A stretch of DNA of 36,819 nt, taken from Bacteroidia bacterium (GTDB lineage: Bacteria > Bacteroidota > Bacteroidia > SpSt-205). A program made the position numbers and the translations under genes. This document shows, one piece after another, positions 7,386 to 15,703 of the stretch (the first letter of the stretch is position 1; every line of letters starts with the position of its first letter). Location of the stretch: positions 1 through 36,819 of the forward strand of contig JANWXY010000056.1 of the NCBI GenBank assembly GCA_025057135.1. Direction: 5' to 3'. The notes under the pieces are model-generated. The model was not told the DNA's origin, did no database searches, and saw only the letters and a list, made by a program, of their open reading frames with translations.

Positions 7386-9236
7386 ATGTGCGGAATAGTC
7401 GCCTACACAGGTTTCAGGAATGCTACACCTCTGCTGGTAGAAGGGCTGCGCCGATTGGAATACAGAGGATACGACTCAGCCGGCATAGCCGTTTTTAGTG
7501 GGGAACGCTTTCAGATATACAAGCAGGCAGGCAAAGTCTCTGCTCTGGCTCAGGCAATTAGAGGGGAGGATATTTCCGGCACGGTCGGAATCGCTCATAC
7601 TCGGTGGGCTACGCACGGCGCCCCTACCCATGCTAACGCCCATCCTCATCTTAGCTACGATGAGAATGTCGTTCTCGTGCATAATGGCATCATTGAGAAT
7701 CACGGCTTTTTACGAGCCCGCTTAGAGAAGGAGGGCATACATCCTGTCAGCGAGACGGATACAGAAATTCTATCCCACTGGATCGCTTGGGTGCGTCGTC
7801 AGTTTCCGACGCTCACATGGACAGAAGTTATTCGTCGGGCGTTTGCCGATGTGGAGGGAACATTCGGTGTAGCTATGATGGTCAGAGAAGCGCCCAACCT
7901 GCTGATTCTCGTTCGTCGTTTCAGTCCTTTACTGATAGGGCTAGGTCAAGGTGAATTTATCGCGGCTTCTGACGCTACGGCTGTAATCCCTCATACTCGG
8001 GAAGTCATCCATTTAGCAGAGGATCAAGCAGCCATTTTGCACCCCGATATGGATGAGCCCCAGATATTTGGGTTGCGGGAGCAGGCATGTGCACCTCGCA
8101 GAGAGTATATTGACTGGGATGTCGCAGCCATAGAACGAGGCGGCTATCCGCACTTCATGTTGAAAGAGATATTTGAGCAGCCACAGGCAATACGCGATTG
8201 CATCCGAGGTCGGATTCGGCAGGAGCCGCTGGAAGTGCGTCTGGGAGGCATTAGCGGCGTCATGGATCGCATCTTGGGAGCCTCGCGCCTTACGCTTGTT
8301 GGTTGCGGAACAAGCTGGCATGCTGCCCTCGTGGGCAAATATCTGATTGAACAGCTCGTTCAAGTGCCTGTAAATGTTGAGTATGCTTCGGAGTTTCGCT
8401 ACAGAGACCCGGTTATTTTGCATGGGGATGTGGTCATGGGTATTAGTCAGAGTGGAGAAACAGCGGATACCCTGGCAGCGCTCCGTATGGCGAAGTCCAG
8501 AGGAGCGCTCATCCTTGGTGTCACGAATGTTGTAGGTTCCAGCATACCCCGAGAAACCCATGCGGGCATATACATTCACGCTGGGCCTGAGATAGGAGTG
8601 GCTTCCACGAAGGCATTCACAGCCCAACTATCGGCACTCACCCTATTTGCTCTGCATTTGGGGGCAGTTCGCTATACCATAGATAGAAATCTTCATGACC
8701 TTCTCATAGAGCGCTTACTCACTTTGCCTGATCTCGTTGCTCAAACGCTGGACCGATTGAATGAGCCTATCAAGAAGTTAGCCGAGAGCTTCGCCTCTGC
8801 GACGAACGCCTTATATCTCGGGCGAGGCTATAACTTTCCTGTCGCTTTAGAAGGAGCCCTCAAGCTTAAGGAAATTTCCTACATCCATGCCGAAGGCTAT
8901 CCTGCGGCTGAGATGAAGCATGGCCCGATCGCTTTGATAGACAAAAACATGCCAGTTGTAGTTATTGCGCTCCGAGATAGTCTGTACGAAAAGGTTCTGA
9001 GCAACATTCAGGAGGTACGGGCTCGTGGGGGACGCGTCATTGCCATCGCCACAGAAGGAGATGAGAATATCCAGCAGTATGCTGAGTCTGTGTTCTATAT
9101 CCCTGATGTTCCCGAGCCCCTCTCGCCCATCCTTACAGTCCTTCCTTTACAGCTTCTTGCCTATCACACGGCGGTCCTGCGCGGGTGTGATGTAGATCAG
9201 CCCCGTAACTTAGCTAAATCCGTGACCGTGGAATAG
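7386..9236 (+). CDS. glmS: Glutamine--fructose-6-phosphate aminotransferase (isomerizing)
   Basis: This enzyme makes glucosamine-6-phosphate from fructose-6-phosphate and glutamine, the first step towards UDP-GlcNAc for peptidoglycan and LPS; cytosolic. 616 residues is the usual length. It starts MCGIVAYTG with catalytic Cys2 of the Ntn-type glutaminase domain (to about 220; RWATHGAPT and HNGIIEN loops present). The first SIS domain is near 290-420 (GCGTSWHAALVGK, SQSGETADT). The second SIS domain is near 460-600 (GRGYNFPVALEGALKLKEIS, EMKHGPIALID). The C-tail DQPRNLAKSVTVE carries the conserved final lysine loop. It heads a run with comEC (6-nt gap) and an RNase H. Confidence 0.97.
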   Translation: MCGIVAYTGFRNATPLLVEGLRRLEYRGYDSAGIAVFSGERFQIYKQAGKVSALAQAIRGEDISGTVGIAHTRWATHGAPTHANAHPHLSYDENVVLVHNGIIENHGFLRARLEKEGIHPVSETDTEILSHWIAWVRRQFPTLTWTEVIRRAFADVEGTFGVAMMVREAPNLLILVRRFSPLLIGLGQGEFIAASDATAVIPHTREVIHLAEDQAAILHPDMDEPQIFGLREQACAPRREYIDWDVAAIERGGYPHFMLKEIFEQPQAIRDCIRGRIRQEPLEVRLGGISGVMDRILGASRLTLVGCGTSWHAALVGKYLIEQLVQVPVNVEYASEFRYRDPVILHGDVVMGISQSGETADTLAALRMAKSRGALILGVTNVVGSSIPRETHAGIYIHAGPEIGVASTKAFTAQLSALTLFALHLGAVRYTIDRNLHDLLIERLLTLPDLVAQTLDRLNEPIKKLAESFASATNALYLGRGYNFPVALEGALKLKEISYIHAEGYPAAEMKHGPIALIDKNMPVVVIALRDSLYEKVLSNIQEVRARGGRVIAIATEGDENIQQYAESVFYIPDVPEPLSPILTVLPLQLLAYHTAVLRGCDVDQPRNLAKSVTVE

Positions 9237-9242
9237 TCTGAA

Positions 9243-10751
9243 ATGCCTGCATGGCGCTATCCATTCATATGGGCGGCGGTCGGGCTGATAACGGGCATAC
9301 TGCTGAGTGAGGCAGCATTTGAAGTGGCTATTGCAGGGGTAGTAATCTTAGCGGGCATTTCTGCTTACCTGTGGATTCGTCTGAAGTGGGGGCGGCTGGT
9401 ATGGGCACTCCCCCTCTTTGCCTTCTTAGGAGAGATTAGAGCTTGGAGTGATAGGTATCCCTCTTCTGCAGGCATAGAAAGGCATATCGGACAGCTCGTC
9501 AAACTCTCAGGTTACATAGTAGAAGAGCCAGCTCGCACGCGTAAAGCTTACAGGCTACTGCTTGAGGTGGACAGTTTATACCAGTATCGGGTCCAGAGCT
9601 CCTGTGAAGTTACCGGACGACTTCTTCTCTACACGAAAGACAGTAGCGTGATGACTCTGCCCATAGGAACTCGGGTAAATGCCATTTGCCGTTTAGATAG
9701 TCTGCGCTATGCTACGACCTACTGGCAGAGGCAAGGGGTATTTGTGAGTGGCTTTACTGAGAAGGTGGCAACACTCGGTATAGAAAGGAGCTACTGGCGT
9801 GGCTATTTTCAGCGCCTGCGTCAAAAACTAATTGCGGGCATGAATGAAGTAGCTCCTGAGCGAGATGGGGCTTTGGGGGTGATACAGGCGCTACTTTTGG
9901 GATACAAGCGTGGCGTAGACCCCGAGATACAGTCGGCTTTTCAGTTGTCTGGAACGGCTCATATCCTTGCCGTTTCGGGCATGCATGTGGGATTAGTTCT
10001 TGCTCTATGGCTTTTTCTTCTTGGCAAGCTGCCAGGGGGGTGGAGCCATCACTGGATAAGCCAGAGCCTTCTTTTGGGGTTGATAGTGCTGTATGGCTTT
10101 CTGACTGGGGCCTCCCCTTCTGCAATGCGGGCCGTTGTCATGGGTGGCACGGCTATCTTGGCGCGGATGCTTTATCAATCTTATCTGCCTTTGAATGCCT
10201 TGGGCTTTGCGGCGTTTTTACAGAGTGTAGCGGACCCTTCGGTTATTTATCAGATTGGCTTTCAGCTCTCGTATGCTGCCGTAGGCGGAATCATGGCATT
10301 CTATGCTTTGGCACGCTCCGCCCTTTCCAGGTTCTTTTCTGAGAAAATGGCTCTCTTTCGTTACTTCAAAGACCTTATGGCTATCTCCATAGCGGCTCAA
10401 GCGGGAACATTCTTTTTGAGTTGGGCATACTTCGGGCGATTTCCGCTGTACTTTTTGGTAGCCAATTTATTGGCTGTACCTTTGGCTACCGCGGTGGCTT
10501 TTACAGCAGTGGGCTGGATAGTATTGATGCCGATTCCCTTATTGGGTTCATTCGCTGGGTATGCGGCTTATGGAGTAGCATGGCTTCTTGTGAAAAGTGT
10601 ATATCTACTTTCGCTGCTGCCCGGAGGCAGTATAAGCTTACCGCCCCTTTCGCCAGTAATAGCTGGAGGACTCACTCTACTGACCCTTGCCTTTGGGGGC
10701 ATATGGACGCAGAGAAAATTGACAGAGGCTCAGCAGCCATGGATGCTATGA
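9243..10751 (+). CDS. comEC: ComEC/Rec2-family DNA-uptake channel (no metallo-beta-lactamase domain)
   Basis: This is an inner-membrane protein of 502 residues, related to the channel that moves single-stranded DNA into the cell during natural transformation. The N-terminus has two to three membrane segments and a DUF4131-like OB-fold region (about 20-170; GQLVKLSGYIVEEPARTRKAYRLLLEVD). The Competence domain starts near 217 with LLLGYKRGVDPEIQSAF and the signature SGTAHILAVSGMHVGLV, followed by many membrane segments. The C-terminal metallo-beta-lactamase-like nuclease domain of longer ComEC proteins is absent, as in many Bacteroidota. Neighbours do not include other competence genes. ATGCTATGA ends the gene, and the next gene follows in the same frame. 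Confidence 0.9.
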   Translation: MPAWRYPFIWAAVGLITGILLSEAAFEVAIAGVVILAGISAYLWIRLKWGRLVWALPLFAFLGEIRAWSDRYPSSAGIERHIGQLVKLSGYIVEEPARTRKAYRLLLEVDSLYQYRVQSSCEVTGRLLLYTKDSSVMTLPIGTRVNAICRLDSLRYATTYWQRQGVFVSGFTEKVATLGIERSYWRGYFQRLRQKLIAGMNEVAPERDGALGVIQALLLGYKRGVDPEIQSAFQLSGTAHILAVSGMHVGLVLALWLFLLGKLPGGWSHHWISQSLLLGLIVLYGFLTGASPSAMRAVVMGGTAILARMLYQSYLPLNALGFAAFLQSVADPSVIYQIGFQLSYAAVGGIMAFYALARSALSRFFSEKMALFRYFKDLMAISIAAQAGTFFLSWAYFGRFPLYFLVANLLAVPLATAVAFTAVGWIVLMPIPLLGSFAGYAAYGVAWLLVKSVYLLSLLPGGSISLPPLSPVIAGGLTLLTLAFGGIWTQRKLTEAQQPWML

Positions 10752-10769
10752 AAACCTTTCCTTCGTCGT

Positions 10770-11186
10770 GTGTATCGAGAGCAGGGGATAGAGATAGATG
10801 TAGATGGCTCATGGCATGAAAGCGGACGAGTTGGATATGGCTTAGTGATCAGACGAGATGGGAGAGAAATCTACCGAGAAGGGGGCTCCGTCCCCGCAGA
10901 TGACCCGGATCTCACAGCCCATCGGCAGATTGGGGGGGAGATTTATGCAGTCGTTCAGGCTATACGCTGGTGTGCTAAAAATAAAATCTCCGCTTGCGTT
11001 ATCTACCATGACTACGAGGGATTGAGACGGTGGGCTTTGGGGGAGTGGAAGGCACGCACGCCTCTAACGAAACGCTATGTTAGCTTCCTCCAGCGTATTC
11101 CAGTCCAAATAGAATGGGTTAAGGTACCTGCCCATGCGGGACTTCGTTGGAATGAGGTAGCGCATCAGCTCGCCAATCAGACATAG
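10770..11186 (+). CDS. RNase H-like (type I) protein
   Basis: This is a 138-residue RNase H fold that would cleave RNA in RNA:DNA hybrids. Acidic residues are in the expected order: Asp12 in DVDGSW, Glu57 in GGEIYAV, Asp81 in YHDYEGL; His122 of the flexible loop (VPAHAG) and Asn128 are present. The fourth acidic position (Asp134 of E. coli RNase HI, in NE..D.LA) is His132 here (NEVAHQLA). The start must be GTG at 10770, because an in-frame comEC stop lies 18 nt upstream and no ATG intervenes; the first strand then begins at residue 7. It is probably translated by re-initiation after comEC. Confidence 0.85.
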   Translation: MYREQGIEIDVDGSWHESGRVGYGLVIRRDGREIYREGGSVPADDPDLTAHRQIGGEIYAVVQAIRWCAKNKISACVIYHDYEGLRRWALGEWKARTPLTKRYVSFLQRIPVQIEWVKVPAHAGLRWNEVAHQLANQT

Positions 11187-11212
11187 CTTCATCTGGCAAA
11201 TAGATACTCGCT

Positions 11213-12160
11213 TTATTCCTTTTCTATCCGTATCTCCTCTTCTTTGAGCTCTACTATGCGAACAGGGGCGTTTGCAGGTAGAAGTTCTGACTTGAGGAGG
11301 ATGCGCTGTCCATCCGGACCTGCGGCATAGCTGACGAATCTTGACCCAAGTCCAAAGCGAGGCTCTCTGTTGAGAGCATAGACATCCCGCGATAATGGAT
11401 AATATCCCTCCCTCAGATAGCCAGCATAGGGTTGGTAGAACTCGCGCTTTCCTCTGGGAGCGAGAGCAAAAAGTCGTACCGTTCGGAGAAACTTCGCTAC
11501 CGTAGTATCTTCTCTATCACATACCCAAGCAGCTCCAATCAGCCCAATGGCGCGGGGATTTTGCTGGACATAAGCTATTACAGCAGGTGCGGAGTCGGCT
11601 CTGTAAAGAGAAGCTTTGGGCATCTCCCCGCGGAGAAGGGTGTCTTTCAAGTAACGAAGAATGCCTGAGCCCCCGCCACCTTCTATGACGAAGGTGTAAG
11701 GGGACTGAGGGTTGAGAAGCCAACTGATAAGAGTATCTATGGGTAAAGTACTGTCTTTTCGTTCAGGAAAGCCAATCACAGCGATGCCTTCGCGGACAAT
11801 CTTCGTTTTTTTAGGGCGAATTTTCTGCTCCACAAGGGCGATGGAGTCAGATGGCGTATAGCTACGAGCCACGATAGCTACTTGAAAACTATCTGCCAAT
11901 AGACCATCTACAGCCTGGGCCTCAGAAGTGTAGATGATTTCTATTCGGGCTTTGGGATAAGTCCGATGAAAGCTTTCTACGAGAGGCTCTAACGCTGGCT
12001 TTAGGCTTACATCAGCTGCTATGCGCACTTTTCCACTTGCTGAAGTGTCTGAGTCGGCACCGCCGCCTGTACACCCTATCCATGCGAGGCTCTCAGCGAG
12101 AAGGAGCAGGCTGAGCCTTCTTGCGACGAGCCATACGCTCAAAGAGTAGTGCCGATACAT
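11213..12160 (-). CDS. PstS-like phosphate/oxyanion-binding lipoprotein
   Basis: This is a substrate-binding protein of the PBP-like (PstS) fold. Motifs: KVRIAADVSLKPALEPLVESF after the signal, QVAIVARSYTPSD, REGIAVIGFP, VIEGGGGSGILRYLKD (anion-binding loop region), NPRAIGLIGAAW, and a C-terminal YPLSRDVYALNR that is typical of phosphate-binding PstS relatives. The signal ends in lipobox AWIGC, so it is a lipoprotein. I favour ATG 12160 (MYRHYSLSVWLVARR then a leucine-rich core); the longest form starts at 12193. Either start lies inside the secDF 3' end in another frame. No PstABC permease genes are adjacent, so it may work as an orphan receptor or sensor. Confidence 0.8.
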   Translation of the reverse strand: MYRHYSLSVWLVARRLSLLLLAESLAWIGCTGGGADSDTSASGKVRIAADVSLKPALEPLVESFHRTYPKARIEIIYTSEAQAVDGLLADSFQVAIVARSYTPSDSIALVEQKIRPKKTKIVREGIAVIGFPERKDSTLPIDTLISWLLNPQSPYTFVIEGGGGSGILRYLKDTLLRGEMPKASLYRADSAPAVIAYVQQNPRAIGLIGAAWVCDREDTTVAKFLRTVRLFALAPRGKREFYQPYAGYLREGYYPLSRDVYALNREPRFGLGSRFVSYAAGPDGQRILLKSELLPANAPVRIVELKEEEIRIEKE

Positions 12161-15065
12161 CGCTTGCCACATATATCGTAGAGAAAATCCCAATGATAAA
12201 GCCTAAAAGGAGTAGTAGTGAAAAGCCTTTCGTGTTTTCTCCGCCGATTAGAAGCAGGATAAATACCACCAGTGCCGCCGTGAAGGTTGTCAAGATGGTC
12301 CGAGAAAGGACTAAGTTGATACTGCGGCTATGAAGGACGGGAGAGGACACAGACTCTGTGCCTGGGCGGTTCCTTTCCTCACGGATTCGGTCAAAGAGGA
12401 TTACAGCATCGTTTATGACATATCCAATCACCGTGAGGACAGCAGCGATGGTGTCTTGATTGGCTTCTAAGCTGAAAGGCAGGAAATTGGACTGGCTCAA
12501 AGCAGCATAAACCCCGAGCAAAATCGCCGTGGTCGCTACCAAGGAAAGGGCACTTCCGATTGAGTAAGCTAAACTTCTAAATCTCAACAAAATGTATAGA
12601 GCTATACCCAAAATGCCGAAAATGACCGATGTGAAAGCACTGGAACGAATATCCTCAGCTATAGTTGGGCCTATGAGGGCTGAGCGCGTGATCTGGGGAT
12701 TAGCATCAGCGTGACGCTTGCGTAGGCCAGTGAGAAGGGCTGATTCTACCTGACTTTGCATGTTAGGTTGGTCGTACAGGTAGCTTGTGCTGATCAAAAC
12801 ATCATTCTTAGCACCGACGGTTTTTATTACAGGAGTATTGCCCTTGAAAGCTTCTGTAAGGTCAGCTCTCAGAGCATCTAAATCAGCAGGGCGAGAAAGC
12901 GCAACTTGAAACTGATATCCCCCTGTAAATTCCAGCCCCTGGCGTATCCCCAGCCCAAATATGGCGATCACGCCTAAAACTGTCAGAGCAAGGGCAATCC
13001 ACCGACTGCGAGGGTACTGACGAGCAAAGTCTATGTTTGGTATGCGGGCCATGAAGCGCTCCATGCTTTCAGAACGGAATCTTAAGTGGGGATTCCAGCG
13101 GGATGAGCTATAAGCCCCTTCTACCATCAGCCGGGTGATGAGTACGCCAGTGAGGAGTGTGCCAAGGATGCCTATAATGAGCGTTACCGCAAAGCCTCGG
13201 ATAGGTCCGATGCCGAAGGCGTACAGGATGAGCCCAGCGATCAAAGTCGTGAGATTGGAGTCTACAATAGCAGAGAGCGCATTATTGAAGCCGCTCTCAA
13301 TCGCTCCTTTCAGAGACTTACCTGTACGCAGTTCTTCCAAAATGCGCTCATAAATAAGGATATTCGCATCCACAGCCATCCCGAGAGTGAGGACTATACC
13401 GGCGATGCCGGGTAGAGTGAGCACAACATTCATGGCAGCCATGACACCCGTCATGAAGAGTACGAGAAGTAGCAGAGCTATATCCGCTATGAGTCCCGCT
13501 GTGCTGTAAAAGAGCCACATAGTCAGCAGTATGGAGACAAACGCAATGCCTAAGGCGATCAGACCTTGCCGTATAGTTATTTCTCCTAAGGATGGCCCCA
13601 CTATTTCTTCCGCTTCTATGCGGATGGAGGCTGGTAAGCGACCGGCTTTGAGGACATTAGCTAAGTCTTTGGCTTCCTCTACGGTGAAGTTCCCGGTGAT
13701 TTGGGAGTTGCCATTGGCGATGACGCTTTGGACGACCGGGTAGGTATAGACATACCCATCCAGTACGACAGCTATGGATTTCTCTAAGTAATCGGTGGTT
13801 AGCCGCTTCCAGATACGGGAGCCTTCTGCGTTCATGCGCATGGTGACCATCGGGCGTCCGTCATCAGGATTGAAGTCCTGACGGGCATCTTCTATGGCTT
13901 CGCCAGTAAGGGGGGCTTGGCGATTGGGATTCACTCGGAGGGCTATCAGGGTGAGGACATCGGAACCTTCTTGTTCTGGCTTTACTGTCCATGCGAAAGC
14001 CAGGTTATCGGGAAAGAGCATTTGTACTTCTGGTTGACGGAGATAGCTATTTACGGTCGCAGTATCTGAAATGCGAGCGTATCCTATTACTGGGCTGCTT
14101 TCGGGAGGGTTTTGGGGAGGGATGAGGACTGAGAATAGGGGATTTTCCTTTTCAAAGCGTTTCCGCTTTTCCTCTTCGGAGGCTGCAGTGTCACTTTTAG
14201 TAGCTGTATCGGAGCGCGGTTTTTCTTTCTTTCCTAAGAGAATCTCCTCAGTGGAGCTTGGAGTAGCCTGTGTGGTATCAGCAGCTTTTTTAGTGGTATC
14301 TGCGGCACTTGTGGTATCGGTACGACCAGCTTGGATGGCGGCTATTTTTTCATTAGCTTTTTGAAGGAGGGGGAAAGTTTCCTTGATGGTATAGGTGGGC
14401 CAAAATTCCAGTTGTGCGGTAGTGCGTAGGAGTTTTCGCACCCGCTCGCTATCCTTGACTCCAGGCAGCTCTAAGAGAATCCGTCCCGTTCCGGGTTGTC
14501 GCTGAATGTTGGGAGAGACGACACCAAACTGGTCTATGCGCACGCGCAGAATTTTATAGGTGCGGTCTACGGCATCTTCTACTTCTTGACGCAGTTTGGC
14601 GAGAACCTCTCCGTCGCTGGCATCATAAGCCAGTCCTAACTTGGGACCTGCGAAAAATTGAGCCAAAGTGGTATTGGGGCTTTTTTCTTTCAGCACCCGA
14701 GCAAAAAGGTCTACCAGGTTTCCTTCACCTCGTCGGTAGCGGCGTACGGCTTCTTCTAATGTTTGTCGGAAAAGGGTATCCTGTGGTACTTCACACAATC
14801 CCCGTAAAATGTCTTCCACGCCGACTTCCAGGGTTACATACATTCCGCCTTGTAGGTCCAGTCCGAGGGTGAAGGAGTTTTCTACGGCACGACGATAGTA
14901 CTTGTAGTTATCAGCATCTTTGAGCCAAGCATTCCGAGCCTCAGGAGCCATAGCTCCCAGCTTCCTTTCTATTCGGAACCTCTCAGCGACCCAATATAGA
15001 TTATACAGGACTATGGCGAAAAATATCCCCAGTAGGGTCAGGATGAACGCCCGATGTCTGAGCAT
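12093..15065 (-). CDS. secDF: Fused SecD-SecF protein-export component
   Basis: This inner-membrane RND-type protein uses the proton gradient to help Sec-translocated proteins leave the channel. 990 residues: SecD half from residue 1 (membrane segment 7-24; LGLDLQGGMYVTLEV at 68), P1 domain, PATGRILLELPG-type strand near 192-202, then six SecD membrane segments (AVDANILIYERILEELR). The SecF half starts near 650 (FTGGYQFQVAL; INDAVILFDRIREE near the end). Fusion of SecD and SecF is usual in Bacteroidota. Residues of about 245-308 are a low-complexity Thr/Asp/Ala/Lys-rich insert inside P1. The start overlaps the Nudix gene by 28 bp and the 3' end carries the start of the PstS-like gene. Confidence 0.96.
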   Translation of the reverse strand: MLRHRAFILTLLGIFFAIVLYNLYWVAERFRIERKLGAMAPEARNAWLKDADNYKYYRRAVENSFTLGLDLQGGMYVTLEVGVEDILRGLCEVPQDTLFRQTLEEAVRRYRRGEGNLVDLFARVLKEKSPNTTLAQFFAGPKLGLAYDASDGEVLAKLRQEVEDAVDRTYKILRVRIDQFGVVSPNIQRQPGTGRILLELPGVKDSERVRKLLRTTAQLEFWPTYTIKETFPLLQKANEKIAAIQAGRTDTTSAADTTKKAADTTQATPSSTEEILLGKKEKPRSDTATKSDTAASEEEKRKRFEKENPLFSVLIPPQNPPESSPVIGYARISDTATVNSYLRQPEVQMLFPDNLAFAWTVKPEQEGSDVLTLIALRVNPNRQAPLTGEAIEDARQDFNPDDGRPMVTMRMNAEGSRIWKRLTTDYLEKSIAVVLDGYVYTYPVVQSVIANGNSQITGNFTVEEAKDLANVLKAGRLPASIRIEAEEIVGPSLGEITIRQGLIALGIAFVSILLTMWLFYSTAGLIADIALLLLVLFMTGVMAAMNVVLTLPGIAGIVLTLGMAVDANILIYERILEELRTGKSLKGAIESGFNNALSAIVDSNLTTLIAGLILYAFGIGPIRGFAVTLIIGILGTLLTGVLITRLMVEGAYSSSRWNPHLRFRSESMERFMARIPNIDFARQYPRSRWIALALTVLGVIAIFGLGIRQGLEFTGGYQFQVALSRPADLDALRADLTEAFKGNTPVIKTVGAKNDVLISTSYLYDQPNMQSQVESALLTGLRKRHADANPQITRSALIGPTIAEDIRSSAFTSVIFGILGIALYILLRFRSLAYSIGSALSLVATTAILLGVYAALSQSNFLPFSLEANQDTIAAVLTVIGYVINDAVILFDRIREERNRPGTESVSSPVLHSRSINLVLSRTILTTFTAALVVFILLLIGGENTKGFSLLLLLGFIIGIFSTIYVASDVSALLFERMARRKKAQPAPSR

Positions 15066-15631
15066 GTGAGCGGCAAAGTTAGGGCTTTCCTATGAAGGAG
15101 GTTCTCCACATATAAGAGGCCAGCTACGGAGAGCGAGTCCGTTATTTTTCCCTTATGTACCCATTCTATCGCTTCTAAAAGTGGCAGGCGTAAGCACCGA
15201 AGCGCTTCTGTAGGCTCTGGCTGAGCTTCCCCCATGTCTAAGTTCCATGCCAGATAAATCAGTGCCAGTTCGTCAGATACACTATTAGAGAGATGCATGC
15301 GGAGGAGTAGTCGCCATTCCTTGGCTGTGAGTCCTGTTTCCTCGCGGAGCTCCCGCTGGATTTCTTCCAGGGGGTCTTTGTCTAACTTCCCGCCCCCTTC
15401 GGGTATTTCCCATGAGTATTCTCCCAGAGGATAGCGATACTGTCCGACGAGGTAGGTATAGCCTTTTTCGTCTACGGGGATGACACCAAGTGCTAAGTTT
15501 TTGTAATGGATGACTCCATATATGCCTGGTTGTCCGCTTGGGGTTATGACTTGGTCCTCCCGTAGAGCTATCCAGGGGTTGTCATAAATCCACTTTGAAG
15601 AAAGAGTGTGCCAGGGGTTCAGTGTCTCCAT
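15038..15631 (-). CDS. Nudix hydrolase, ADP-ribose pyrophosphatase-like
   Basis: It hydrolyses a nucleoside diphosphate linked to another moiety; the length and TLSSKWIYDNPWIALREDQVI start resemble ADP-ribose/ADP-sugar pyrophosphatases. The Nudix box lies at about residues 79-101 (EGGGKLDKDPLEEIQ then RELREETGL). The REUxEExGU metal-binding half is intact, but the Glu expected in Gx5E is Lys (residue 85). I place the start at METLNPW (15631) rather than the ATG at 15652, because a TAGTTTCG box (15637-15644) lies 5 nt before it and overlaps the longer form. The 3' end overlaps secDF, so it heads that operon. Confidence 0.85.
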   Translation of the reverse strand: METLNPWHTLSSKWIYDNPWIALREDQVITPSGQPGIYGVIHYKNLALGVIPVDEKGYTYLVGQYRYPLGEYSWEIPEGGGKLDKDPLEEIQRELREETGLTAKEWRLLLRMHLSNSVSDELALIYLAWNLDMGEAQPEPTEALRCLRLPLLEAIEWVHKGKITDSLSVAGLLYVENLLHRKALTLPLTCSDIGRSS

Positions 15632-15636
15632 AAAGG

Positions 15637-15644
15637 CGAAACTA
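15637..15644 (-). promoter_or_regulatory. TAGTTTCG -7-like box, nudix-secDF-pstS-like operon
   Basis: It matches TAnnTTTG at 5 of the 6 fixed positions and lies 5 nt before the ATG at 15631. It is called mainly because the spacing repeats that of other genes in the window. Confidence 0.35.
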
Positions 15645-15690
15645 ATTGGCATGCGTCATAGATGGATGGGTACATCCGCGGAAAAAATTT

Positions 15691-15698
15691 TATATTAG
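15691..15698 (+). promoter_or_regulatory. TATATTAG -7-like box, TPR gene
   Basis: It matches TAnnTTTG at 5 of the 6 fixed positions (A at position 7) and lies 5 nt before the GTG at 15704, in an AT-rich patch (AAAAAATTTTATATTA). Confidence 0.35.
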
Positions 15699-15703
15699 GC
15701 GCC

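Noticed and set aside
8013-8627. 204-codon minus-strand open frame inside glmS
   Set aside because: It lies fully opposite the conserved isomerase domain of glmS and shows no recognisable protein features.
10421-10819. 132-codon plus-strand open frame bridging comEC and the RNase H gene
   Set aside because: It is an alternative frame of both genes; its sequence has no membrane or nuclease motifs.
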